From contig JAAGOF010000117.1 in the NCBI GenBank assembly GCA_010645155.1, positions 117,330 to 181,329 on the forward strand: a DNA stretch of 64,000 nt, read 5' to 3'. The notes under the pieces are model-generated. The model had not been told where the DNA came from and searched no databases. It saw nothing but the letters and a program-made list of their open reading frames with translations. The DNA is from Tigriopus japonicus (lineage: Eukaryota > Arthropoda > Copepoda > Harpacticoida > Harpacticidae). Positions within the stretch are counted from its first letter, which is position 1. The number at the start of each line of letters is the position of its first letter. A program made the translations under genes and the position numbers. Of this stretch, positions 1 to 9,122 are shown one piece after another.

Positions 1-242
1 CCACAAGATGGCGTTGGTGAATCAGCTTCGGCAGCAACGCCATCAAAAAGGTTTGTTGATCATATTGTGCACTGGCCAAACGATTTCAGTACGGTTTAGA
101 ATCAAGGGACGGCGTTAGATGAACGTAGTTTTACAGGAAGGAAAGAACCCACAGCGCCCTCTATGTTTCAAAGCACGTGCAGCTCTTTGTTAATGGCAAT
201 CATTCCGATTGAATACGTCACTATATCCAAGGATGGCTCAAG

Positions 243-377
243 CCAGGATTACTTTCAAAATACACACTGGGTCCGATTCGTACAATAAAAATTAAACGGA
301 ACAATATATTTGTTGCAAAAACCTCACATTTTAGTACAATGATCGGGCCCAGTGTGTATTTTTGAAATTCGTCCTGA
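243..377. repeat. short foldback repeat (MITE-like)
   Basis: Two arms of about 33 bases (about 252-284 and 333-369) are imperfect reverse complements; both contain the core TACACACTGGG or its complement. The spacer is about 50 bases. Weaker complementarity extends outwards. A partial relative of the right flank (GAAATTCGTCCTGA) occurs at 37961. The repeat lies 3' of the last visible exon of the left PHD gene, so it is probably in an intron. No target duplication could be assigned. Confidence 0.6.
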
Positions 378-404
378 CGTAAAGTGGTCCCTGCTATATC
401 TTAC

Positions 405-752
405 CATCATAAACAGGTGTTGCTCCAATCGCATTTCTTGGGTCAGATTTGCCCGTATTTCCAAGAGTGGTCAAACCGTTAAGAGGGACATCTTGAAGAG
501 GGATATAGATTCCACACTTTCTCATTGAGATCACAAACAATTGGTTGTCCAGACAATTTGGACACTTGAACAACGAGCTTCCACCTGCCATGGCCATTTT
601 TTGCACACACAACCAATGAAACGTGCGTCCACAACAGGGACTGACCACGCCTAAGCTCGACGTTTTGGCCACGGCACCGCCCATTTTCTTCTTGGGCGGC
701 AACGGCACTCGACCATAACAACATAGACAAGTTCGGTCCGTAGAAACTGTCC
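405..752 (-). CDS. left PHD gene, RING/PHD2-like exon
   Basis: Acceptor AG at 754-753 and donor GTAAG from 404; enters with two bases of a split codon and leaves with one. The protein shows CLCC, then SPCCGRTFHWLC, then FKCPNC, a RING/PHD-like ligand series, followed by KCGIYIPLQD. The paralogous exon at 9661-9875 has the same order (SPCCGRRYHYHC, FKCPIC, QYGVYIPN). This copy has an extra basic loop (PPKKKMGG) and a longer tail. Confidence 0.75.
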
Positions 753-2636
753 CTAAATTCAGAGAGAAAATGCGCATTTAGACATGGGAGAAAACACGAA
801 TGAAATTTCTGCGTCACGAAAAACTATTGATCTTTACAAATGAAATTTATTTCTTTGTTTGCCAACCATTAAAAGATATTTCATTTTTAGAGAGCGGAAC
901 AAAAACATCACTAGAATCCACATCACTAAAATAGAACATTACTAGAATATTCTTACTTTGGGAAATTTTGAGGTATTTCGTGATTTTAAGCAGAATTTCA
1001 ATTGTTTTTTATTTTTGAATTAAAATTTTAAATACAATAGTATTTGTTAACAAGCTGTTTTTTGATGCCATTCATTCCTTGACAAAACATTTTTTTTAAA
1101 TGCCAATAGCTGTTCAACATATGCCGAATAAAATATATATCACCAATTAAAATTAAACAAACTATCTTAGCTACTTTCCCCGACTGTTTCACTTTCTAAC
1201 TTATAACAAATGTTTGGTCAAAAACTGTCTTTGTCAACTTCTAAAAATTCGCTTCCTACACATCATTACCTTGAACTGGCCCCACAAGCCTTTGAAAATC
1301 CAATCGATGTAACGGGCAATACGAAGGAAAATCGTCATGGAACACAAATTGAGCCATGGCTTCGGCTCCACACGTGTAGTGATAATGGGCCCAACATCCG
1401 GGAGCTCGACATTCCACATTGGCATGAGAACCCGTACAAAACTGACAAGTGAAGGCGCGAGTTCGGTCGATTTCCCTAATCGCAAAAGGAAAAGAAATAA
1501 TGAATGCTCCAATGCAAGAGAAGTCAATTTGGCCATGCTGAATCTATAGAGTCCTTTAAGCGCAACCAATGAAATGGAAAACACGTGCAACCTTTGAGCT
1601 TTAATACACAAAGTTTTTGTTTTTACGTGGCCAATATACATTAAGAAGTTCGAAAATAGGTTAAATGTTTGTGTCAGGGTGCAATTTTTGGAGCTGTATT
1701 ACTAAGGTGACCCCCAGTCTTATGTACTGTGACCTCCCAGTCAGCTGCTCGTTAAAGGACCCAATAGTAAGAACCCTCGTCCTCGACACAACCATCATAT
1801 CTCTTGATATTGGGATCCTTTTGCTGCTGACCAAAATGTACATTACGTACATAACGCGTCTCAGCGCAAAAGTAATGTTGGTACTGACCGACTAGGTTTG
1901 GTTAGGTTAGGTCCAGCTTTGAATATGAGTGAGTGATTCTCTTAACCATTATTTCACGTCCTAACGTTGCAGGTTGCGTGATTCTTTGATCAGAAAATTA
2001 CGCTATCCTTTAGAAAACTTAAGATCAGGCAGGATTATATCAATTTAGCCTATCCAAGATAGACTCGTCTAATAAAGTAATACCAACAATGATGGATGAG
2101 TGAGCTAAAATTTGAGATATGGCCTGGCACTGAGCTAAATTCAATTGGATCACGCAACCTTGAGGTATTGTTTTGTAGAATCATGATGAGTGAGTCAAAC
2201 TAATTTGACTACCTCGCTTCTGTTTTGGTCCCAGAAAAGGAAACGTGAGTCTGACGCTCGACTTACCGCATAATGTCTTTGATCAAGAAGCCAAAGAGTC
2301 CGGCGTGAGTTTGAGCGATGCTCTCATCGCCCAAGAATTGCGAGTCCGGAGCAATGCCGTTTTGATCCATTTGCGACGAGAAGAGCACGCAGAAATAATG
2401 GAAGCACATCTCATTTTCCCCGCGATTGGCCGTTTCCGCCGAATCAGGCCCGTCGTCTTCTTGGTCGGAATCCAACACAATCACGCAATCGGCATACCGA
2501 CTGGGCAAAGTCTTGCGACGACCCCGTGACGGGGCCCCGCCCCGGGAGGCGACTTTGGAGGGCGGGGCCCAAGGGCGTCCACCCGGTCGGTAGGCGTACA
2601 GTTTACCGGCTTCGCACAACCGGTCATCAATCGGGC
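405..2636 (-). CDS. PHF7/G2E3/pineapple-eye-like PHD/RING zinc-finger gene, left copy, incomplete
   Basis: Three exons read right to left (2267-2636, 1270-1475, 405-752) join in frame and carry the extended-PHD plus RING-like module typical of PHF7/G2E3/pineapple eye proteins. Those relatives are nuclear or chromatin-linked proteins, some acting as E3 ubiquitin ligases; the role here is inferred from family only. The copy is a paralogue of the complete gene at 8428-11739 and shares the phase of the intron after the RING-like exon. No initiating exon was found upstream of 2636, and the exon after position 405 (third PHD and acidic tail in the paralogue) must lie outside the window. The first zinc-ligand pair of the extended PHD looks degraded, and a proline/arginine/acidic insertion separates it from the HYFC ligands. 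It could be a diverged functional gene or a decaying copy. Confidence 0.72.
1270..1475 (-). CDS. left PHD gene, extended-PHD second half exon
   Basis: Acceptor AG at 1477-1476 and donor GTAATG from 1269. The exon encodes FTCQFC, then VECRAPGCWAHYHYTCG, then FPSYCPLH, which are the C-x2-C, C-x4-C, H-x2-C and C-x2-H ligands of the second half of an extended PHD. Frame is continuous with the exon at 2267-2636 (split arginine codon) and with 405-752. Confidence 0.78.
1476..2266. other. intron of the left PHD gene, no other gene
   Basis: The interval between two exons is AT-rich. It contains a short interstitial GGTTAGGTTAGG stretch near 1895, of the TTAGG type found at arthropod telomeres. The open frames here are short and unlike any protein I know. 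Nothing else is supported. Confidence 0.5.
2267..2636 (-). CDS. left PHD gene, extended-PHD first half exon
   Basis: Acceptor TTTTTCAG just right of 2636 and donor GTAAGT from 2266. The diagnostic stretch is MCFHYFCVLFSSQ followed by HAGLFGFLIKDIMR, matching the family signature H-Y-F-C then G-F-L-x2-D-I. The N-terminal part has LCEAG where the paralogue has LCAYC, so the expected C-x2-C is not present. About 50 residues rich in P, R, S, D and E are inserted before the HYFC ligands. The exon is unusually GC-rich (2520-2640) compared with its surroundings. Confidence 0.72.
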
Positions 2637-2804
2637 CTGAAAAACGAGCTTGAGTTCTTAAAATGCGGGCTCAAGCTAAAACCAATAGGGATAGCGGTGT
2701 TTGAGAAGGATACAAGAAAGGCTGAACAAGATGAAAGAAAGGACGTTTAGACGTACGATCAATTTAACGGAATGTTTCAGGGTAGTTTGAGTGAACCAAT
2801 TCCC

Positions 2805-3185
2805 TTACATCTTTGAATCGATGTTCATATAATGGGGTTCTGGCTCGGAAGGTAGCCAACCGAATTCACGGCAACTTGGCTCAAGACGAACTCGAGTCAT
2901 CTTATGAGCGTTATATCTAGTAACGGAGACATCCATGCACGAGTGGTAACAATAGTATTGAATCATTTGGTTAGGTTTGAAAAGGTCGGTCATCCGAGTT
3001 GCTAAGAATAACGGCCCTAGAACTATCTTTGTCCAGGGATTCACGGGCTCCAATGGGAAGGAATGTTGAACCCCGTTTAGGGCTCGGAAGCGATTGATAA
3101 TAGCTATGGATTCCTCCGAGAAATCGATGAATCCATTGAAGGTCTCTAATCGTGAATCCCCCATGTCAAAGATGAGTGACGTCAC
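2805..3185 (-). other. unrecognised open frame, possibly a transposon or gene remnant
   Basis: The frame has 126 codons and a composition like real protein (GDSRLETFNGFIDFSEESIA and onward), but I recognise no family. Its first eight codons (MTSLIFDM) are part of the hairpin at 3161-3258, so that ATG is not an original start. A second protein-like frame on the same strand (3747-3998, containing IKTFGPLGALVKNFYDRLG) might belong to the same remnant. No splice or polyadenylation signal settles it. Confidence 0.2.
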
Positions 3186-3258
3186 ACCTCTCAGGTTAAA
3201 TTTAGGTTAGGTTAGGTTTAAATTTGTTTAAATGTGACGTCTCTCATCTTTGACATCG
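3161..3258. repeat. 98-bp hairpin repeat with TTAGG units in the loop
   Basis: The arms 3161-3187 and 3231-3258 are near-perfect reverse complements built on ATGTCAAAGATGAG and GACGTCAC. The loop contains TTTAGGTTAGGTTAGGTTT. Size and symmetry suggest a tiny MITE. No target duplication was resolved. Confidence 0.6.
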
Positions 3259-3998
3259 GTGATTAAGGGTTACAGTTGAAGGTTATGCTCACCCAAATGA
3301 CAAAAGGCGCATTGAGGCGGAGCGGGTTGACCTTTCCGCCCATTGTTAGCCCAAGCATTGGGCCGAATCTCCACGAAATCCGAAAAAGCCATCGTCTGAG
3401 ACGAAATCAGTCCCAATTTTCACGGCGTTCTCTCAACAACAAAAACAACGAGAACAATGACCGTGATATTTTTAGCTTTCACGCCCACGTGAATAAAAAT
3501 CACGCTGATGGATCTTTGAAGGACGTCGCCATGAGGCTGAGAGGCGTGACAGGGCGTGGCCGGCTTGAATTTGGAAGCCTTTTTCCGCGAGCACTCAAAA
3601 CAACCCAAAATGTGAATGGAACGCACCGAGCGGATCAGTGTTTCCGGAAATAAGTTGGCATGAAGCGTAGGAAAAGAAGTGGAAAATGGATGATGCGTGT
3701 GGTAAGACAAAGATCTCGCCTAGAGCGACATTTAAAGATGACGGGGTCAATCTATAATGACGGACTGAAAACGCTTCAAATGACAAGATAGGAGTCCTTC
3801 AATGTGCGGGACTAGGTCATCACTTGTTTTGACTCTTGGGTTAGGTTTGATGCCTGAAACTATCTGGCTTTCTTTTAGTTCTAAGCTTTTACCCAGTCTG
3901 TCATAAAAGTTCTTAACCAAAGCTCCCAAAGGGCCAAAAGTTTTGATATCCAGTGAGACTTCATAATATTCTATGATCCTGAATTTTATAATTGCCAA

Positions 3999-6361
3999 GC
4001 CCGAACATAGATATAAACCGCAATCAACTTTTTTATGCTAAACATGCTTAATTATAATGATGTGAACTAAAGAAGCTCATGGGAAAGAAGCGAAAACTAG
4101 GCCAAGTTGTTGGTTTTTTTGAGGCTTATGGCTGCACTATACGGCAATGTAATGATGTGTGTGCACCGTATGTTCCCAAGGCACAACTTAAACCCATCTG
4201 GGTGGAAGTTAGGGCCAGTACCAGCAAATATCCACCACAATTGGTAGTGCAATGGGTTTGCAAAATGTGTTTCTTTCTGTGTACACACATTTTGCAATGT
4301 CTTCATTGGAATATGTCTAAATGGATATGGAAGCATGTTTAGCTTAGGTCATTAGCACTGTCCACTAGAAATATCAAAATGTAAAAATTGAAAACATACA
4401 AATTGCAATATAAATGCAAAAACAAGTTGAGTGCTTGTCACTCATTTGCTTGGTACTTGAATCATTAATTCCCCCTATTTTTATTCTTGCATTTTGTCAA
4501 AGATATGGGAAATTTCATTACTTTGCCCCAATTATATCTGAAAAATAATTATGTCAAAAAATGTCCGAAACTCGCTCCGGTTCCCGAAATTGCCTACCCT
4601 GCTTCGCAACACTCATCGAGCGGCGCAAAAGCTCATATGTGAGTTTGTATTCCGCGACACTACATTGTTGAGACTGTAGCGTCTGCTTTGCTTGGAGAAC
4701 GCCGCTACTGTCGCATTAGTCGGCATGTGCACTACTCAGGGTGAGAAACTCTAGCCTAGAAAGTCCACCACCATCCACTCAGACTTGCAGACTTTCCACG
4801 CGGAAAATCCGAGGTGACCTTGCCAAAGGGAATGCCAAATAAATGAGCTAGCAAGTATAGAAGACTTGAGATCAGACTTGGAGGTTTCAGAGGAGTATCA
4901 GAGGAAAGAGAAAGGGGTTCCAAGTCAGAGACTTGGTCACGCTGGGCGAGTGTCCTAATATCCTGAAGGTCCTTCTTCTTCCTTTTGGTGGCCACTGGCC
5001 TTCCCCATGATTTTTGCGATGCCTGCGTAAGGCCTGAGAAATCTGGCGGGAATCCGGCTAAACTGGCAGAGAGACGCAGTGACGCCATTTGGCAGTTTTT
5101 GTGCCACTTTTTTTTGACAAACTGGCAAAATCACAAGCTATATGGCAATGGAAACACAACTGATAAGTCAGTGGCAGTGAAATTTATATTAAAAAAAAAG
5201 AAAATCAGTGAAATAGACGAGTACCGGAGAAAAGAGCAGCATGGTGAAAATTGTCGACTTCTAAAAGTCTTGGACCTTCCAAAGATGGAAATGACACATT
5301 TAAACCATAGAAAAATGAGAAACTGTTCTTGAAAAAAATCGCAGGATTGGGATTCTTTATTAACCTGCCATTTAATGGCACTATTTCCAATATCTTTCGT
5401 ATGTGTCAGCTTAAAATCCTGTGGCAACACTTGTAAGTATATTTCATTTCAAAATTAAGCGGGAACCTGGGAAACAAAATTTAACATATGTGAAAGGATG
5501 CTTGATGCTCAAAAACTGCAAATGGCAAACTATAAATGTTCGTCAGATTCATTTGTGACATGCCGAAGAAACAATTGAAGTAGCAAAACCTAAATGTGAG
5601 AGCATGATAATAGGGCATCAAAAGTACGATGATTTTATGAACTAAGTTGAGGAAATGCCAGAAAAAGACAAGGCTTTCATTTTCTTTTTTTCTTGCATTA
5701 AAACCCTTGCAGTGTTACCTAACCGTGTGTATGAAACCTCTTGGTATTTTTTGTTTTTTGTTTTTGAGAAGGCCAATGAAATTTCTTGACTTTAACTTTT
5801 CTTTGTGAAACATGGTCATTGGCGGAAGTACAAGAATCATTACAAAGGTAGCAGACTTATTTCATTTCACTAGTTGTTCACCGATGGGAGTGATTATTAC
5901 CGTATCATTTTACGGACCTGCTGCAGTCTCTAACTGCCGTTAGCAGTGTAGGCTTGCCAAAAAAATCTCAGTTTTCAAGGGTCAGATTTTCGAAAAATGT
6001 TGCATTTATGGGCAATGGCATGGTTAAAGTATGTTGAGAATTATTGTAAAGTGATTTGAAAACAAATGGAGAAATTGGAAGCCTTCAATTAAACAAATTA
6101 TTTGTTTTTAGGTTTAGTTGCCCCAGGAACCGATCTCCTCTGGCCATCTTGTTATTCAAAGTGGGGCATTCCTAATTTCAAAGTTCAGAAGAACCCTCTC
6201 AACTTATGTAGCAAAATTTTAGATGAAAGCAACAAAACATACTTTTTTGCAAATACAATGTCAAGAATTGCTATTTCAACTTCAATTTGTGCAGATAAGA
6301 AAGGCATTGTTGCAATCACCAGGCCTAAACCTTCGTTTTATTTACCTCGCACGCTCATCAG
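3999..6361. other. stretch without recognisable genes
   Basis: Open frames at 4079-4342, 4756-5088 and 6102-6383 were inspected and match nothing I know; they lack convincing splice context. The segment around 5030-5430 has CTGGCAGA/TGGCAACA-type sequence typical of degraded short transposons. No gene is supported. Confidence 0.4.
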
Positions 6362-7477
6362 TAGGGACGGGCAAATAGTATAAAAAGATTTTTGGTAACA
6401 TAAACCCATTTTTCTGCACTTTTGCACTTTTCACCTTTATTTGCACTTTTTATTTACGTTTTTGGCCAAAATTGACAAATTGTTAAGAAAATGTAGTGGC
6501 TTTTGAAAGAATTTTTAGTTTCAAGATCAAATTTTGAACTAGTCGAAAAAGCTTTCATTAACAATCAACCATTCTTAGCACCTTGAAGAAATATGTGCAT
6601 TTCAGACACAAACCTCACACTTTATTCACCATCTTGGCTTTAACTATAACATCCTGTTTACTAAACTAAAGATTAGACAAAAGAATCTCATTGCATGCAA
6701 CCAACAAAAAGCAAACCTAAAGAAACTCATGTTATGGTAATTGAAGGATCGACAAACAGTTTTGATGTGATGAGACAAGGAATGCCACATTTGAAATTGA
6801 GTTCTGGTAATTAGGCCATGGGCCAAAAAATGAAGTAATGTCACTAAAAACATGCTTAAAACACATTTATGACTATTTTCTTTGATGCTATTGTTAGGCA
6901 CCCGTGGGTATTTTTCTGTTCAATTTTCAATGTCTATTTTTGAACAACTTGAAGGACGAAAACGGAGTGATGTAAAGTCATTTAAAACAATTGCTACATA
7001 TATTTCGACAATATTTTAGGTACATACATCCACGAGACTACCTTAGGAGTAAAAAATTCAGAAGATTTTTGACTAGAGTATTTTTCATGACTTTACATAC
7101 TTTTTGCTAGCGACCTAATTAATAGAACTCCATTACTTGTGCGGCATTGTTTCTTCACCTCAAACTCGCCTCAAATGTCTTTAGAACTTGTAAATGATTT
7201 CTCCTGCTCAATTAGGAGCCGTGGGTACTCCATGAATGACGTTTTAAGTCCAAATGCAAGTTATTTGCTCTTTTTTGACATTTGTTTGCTCTTTTTGACA
7301 CTTCTTTGCTCTTGTTGACATTTATTTGCTCATTTTTCGACATTTATTTGCTCTTTTTTGACATTTATTTGCACTTTCAACATTTTTCTGCACTTTGTTT
7401 TGCACTTTTGGGCACATTTTTTTGCAACTTTTGGTAACTAAAAGGGAAAGATTATTTGCACTTTCTGCCCGTCCCTA
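6362..7477 (+). mobile_element. non-autonomous hAT-like element, family 1, copy A
   Basis: The element starts TAGGGACGGGCA and ends with its complement (TGCCCGTCCCTA). A perfect 8-bp duplication CTCATCAG flanks it at 6354-6361 and 7478-7485. Terminal inverted repeats plus an 8-bp duplication are the hallmark of hAT-superfamily insertions. At 1116 bp it has no transposase frame. It contains a run of about 22-bp units built on TTTGCTCTTTTTTGACATTTA (7260-7390). A second copy, inverted and 1242 bp, lies at 35835-37076. Confidence 0.88.
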
Positions 7478-7666
7478 CTCATCAGAAACACAGGTCTTTC
7501 GAACTTTTTTTCCCGCCAAAAATGATGACGTCACTAGTAATTGCTGTAAATTACATTAAATTATAAGGTTAAAAGGTCTGCCTAAAACTTAAGAAGCTCT
7601 ATGGGTGGATGCTGAACATCTCAAACCAATTCAGGTATCAATCTTACCTTATTAGTCAGTGCTTAA

Positions 7667-8152
7667 TAGGGCCCGGAAATATTTTTTTTGAAATTTGAAA
7701 TATTTTAAATATATTTCTCAGTTTTTCCTCGATTTTTTAAATATTTTGGCTGTTTCAAGGAAAAAATAAATATCTTCTCGAACATTTGATTTAGAAAAAA
7801 TATTTCAGGCAAAATTGAGGAAAATAAATGGATGACGAGAAAAAACCCTGGCCCTTGAAGCTTACCCAAAATGAACCCAATGTATATAAACTTCTACAAA
7901 ATTGCACTTGTATGGAGATTAGACATGCACAACTAAAACTACTGTCAAACACGAAAGAAACTGCGCCATCTATTGAGGTTGATTGAAAATTGTATATTTA
8001 CAAAGACAAAAATACCAAACAATGGCGTTGTCAAAAAATTATTTCTTAAATATCCAGCTTTTTTTCAAATTTTTAGCAAATACTTATGGCTTTTGAATAT
8101 AATATATATTGGCTATTTTGACACTTTTTTGCAAATATATTTCCGGGCCCTA
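7667..8152 (+). mobile_element. non-autonomous hAT-like element, family 2, copy A
   Basis: The 486-bp element is bounded by TAGGGCCCGGAAAT and its complement. The flanking octamers (GTGCTTAA and CTGATTGA) agree at only 5 of 8 positions, so it is an older insertion than the copy at 19154-19692. The interior shares the segment around CGCCATCTATTGAGG and the AAATATTT-rich ends with that copy. Confidence 0.75.
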
Positions 8153-8329
8153 CTGATTGATCACTTTGCCGAAAGAAGCAACTACTTTTAGACAATTTAA
8201 CATACAACTCTGCCCTCTTTGGATCCTCAATCAACATCCAACCGCAATGGTCGAAAAATTATATAAACGCCACCCCTTCGAACTAAAAAATACTCTTTAG
8301 ACATGCATTTGTGAGGTAAAGATGTTCTT

Positions 8330-8335
8330 TTTATT
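8330..8335 (-). promoter_or_regulatory. polyadenylation signal of the complete PHD gene
   Basis: AATAAA on the minus strand lies about 93 bases beyond the TGA stop that ends at 8428. Position and sequence fit a canonical eukaryotic polyadenylation signal for that gene. Confidence 0.55.
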
Positions 8336-8427
8336 TGGCGAAAAACAAATCATTAGTGAGCAATGTAAGTGCATGAACATGCACAACTTTACATGAAGTG
8401 ATGACAATACTGTTGAGCGTGAAATGA

Positions 8428-9122
8428 TCAAGCTTCATCTTCATCTGACGAGCCCAAGACAAGAATCGGTATCGGTTCGGCTTTCCGAGAACCACTTGAT
8501 TCACGCTTTTTGGGCGGTTTCCTCGGAGATCTTCGAAGTTTCTCGTTAGACACATCTCTGATTTTTATATAGGCCAACGTTTGTCCATCTCGTAATTGGA
8601 TTCTCCGAGGAGGACTCTGTCTTGCCGAATCCAGAACCGTGATTTCCTCGTCACTCTCAGGATCGGCCCGAATCTTTTTTTCCATCCTGGCTTTGAACTC
8701 TGCAAAAGCTAATAATCGCTTTTTACTTTGAACCGCTTTTGGATCCTCTTCAGCTTCTTCCGATGAAGAAGAAGAAGCGGCATCCGAGGAACTGGACAAG
8801 TTCACCAAAGGTGGAACTTCTTTCTGGCTGGTCTCTTCCGTTTCGTCGACGGAATCTGAATCCTGAGTCGCATCAGAGCTTTCGGGATCGGATGCTTCCT
8901 CATGGTCTTCATTTAGAGGGATTTGTATAGTCGTGGATTCATCTCCATGACTTTCACAAATATATCGGATGTTGTCGGGATCAAGTCGACCGCATTTGAT
9001 ATGAACAGCACGGCTTCCGCAATAAGAACACGGCACGATTTGGAAATTCGAGTTGGGTTTGTGAAATGAGCGGCCCACACCACACAGACACTTGGGCGCA
9101 TCGCAATGGCGCCGACTTTGAC
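8428..9122 (-). CDS. complete PHD gene, exon 5 (third PHD and acidic tail)
   Basis: The acceptor is ATCTATCAACAG and the stop is TGA at 8430-8428. A C-x4-C-x-C, H, C-x2-C, H-x2-C, C-x2-H series (CDAPKCLCGVG to CESH) forms a PHD-like finger. It is followed by long serine/glutamate/aspartate tracts and basic patches (SPRKPPKKRESS), ending in SSDEDEA. The tail resembles disordered chromatin-factor tails and contains potential SUMO-interaction-like strings (ITVLDS, IPILVLGSSDED); that reading is inference. Confidence 0.85.

Noticed and set aside
1210..1549. Plus-strand open frames at 1210-1452 and 1337-1549
   Set aside because: They overlap, antisense, a minus-strand exon with clear zinc-finger ligands and splice sites.
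2245..2750. Plus-strand open frames across the GC-rich exon
   Set aside because: Antisense shadows of the minus-strand exon 2267-2636; the GC-rich run explains the lack of stops.
8739..8930. Plus-strand open frame within exon 5 of the PHD gene
   Set aside because: Complement of the acidic serine/glutamate tail; no independent evidence.
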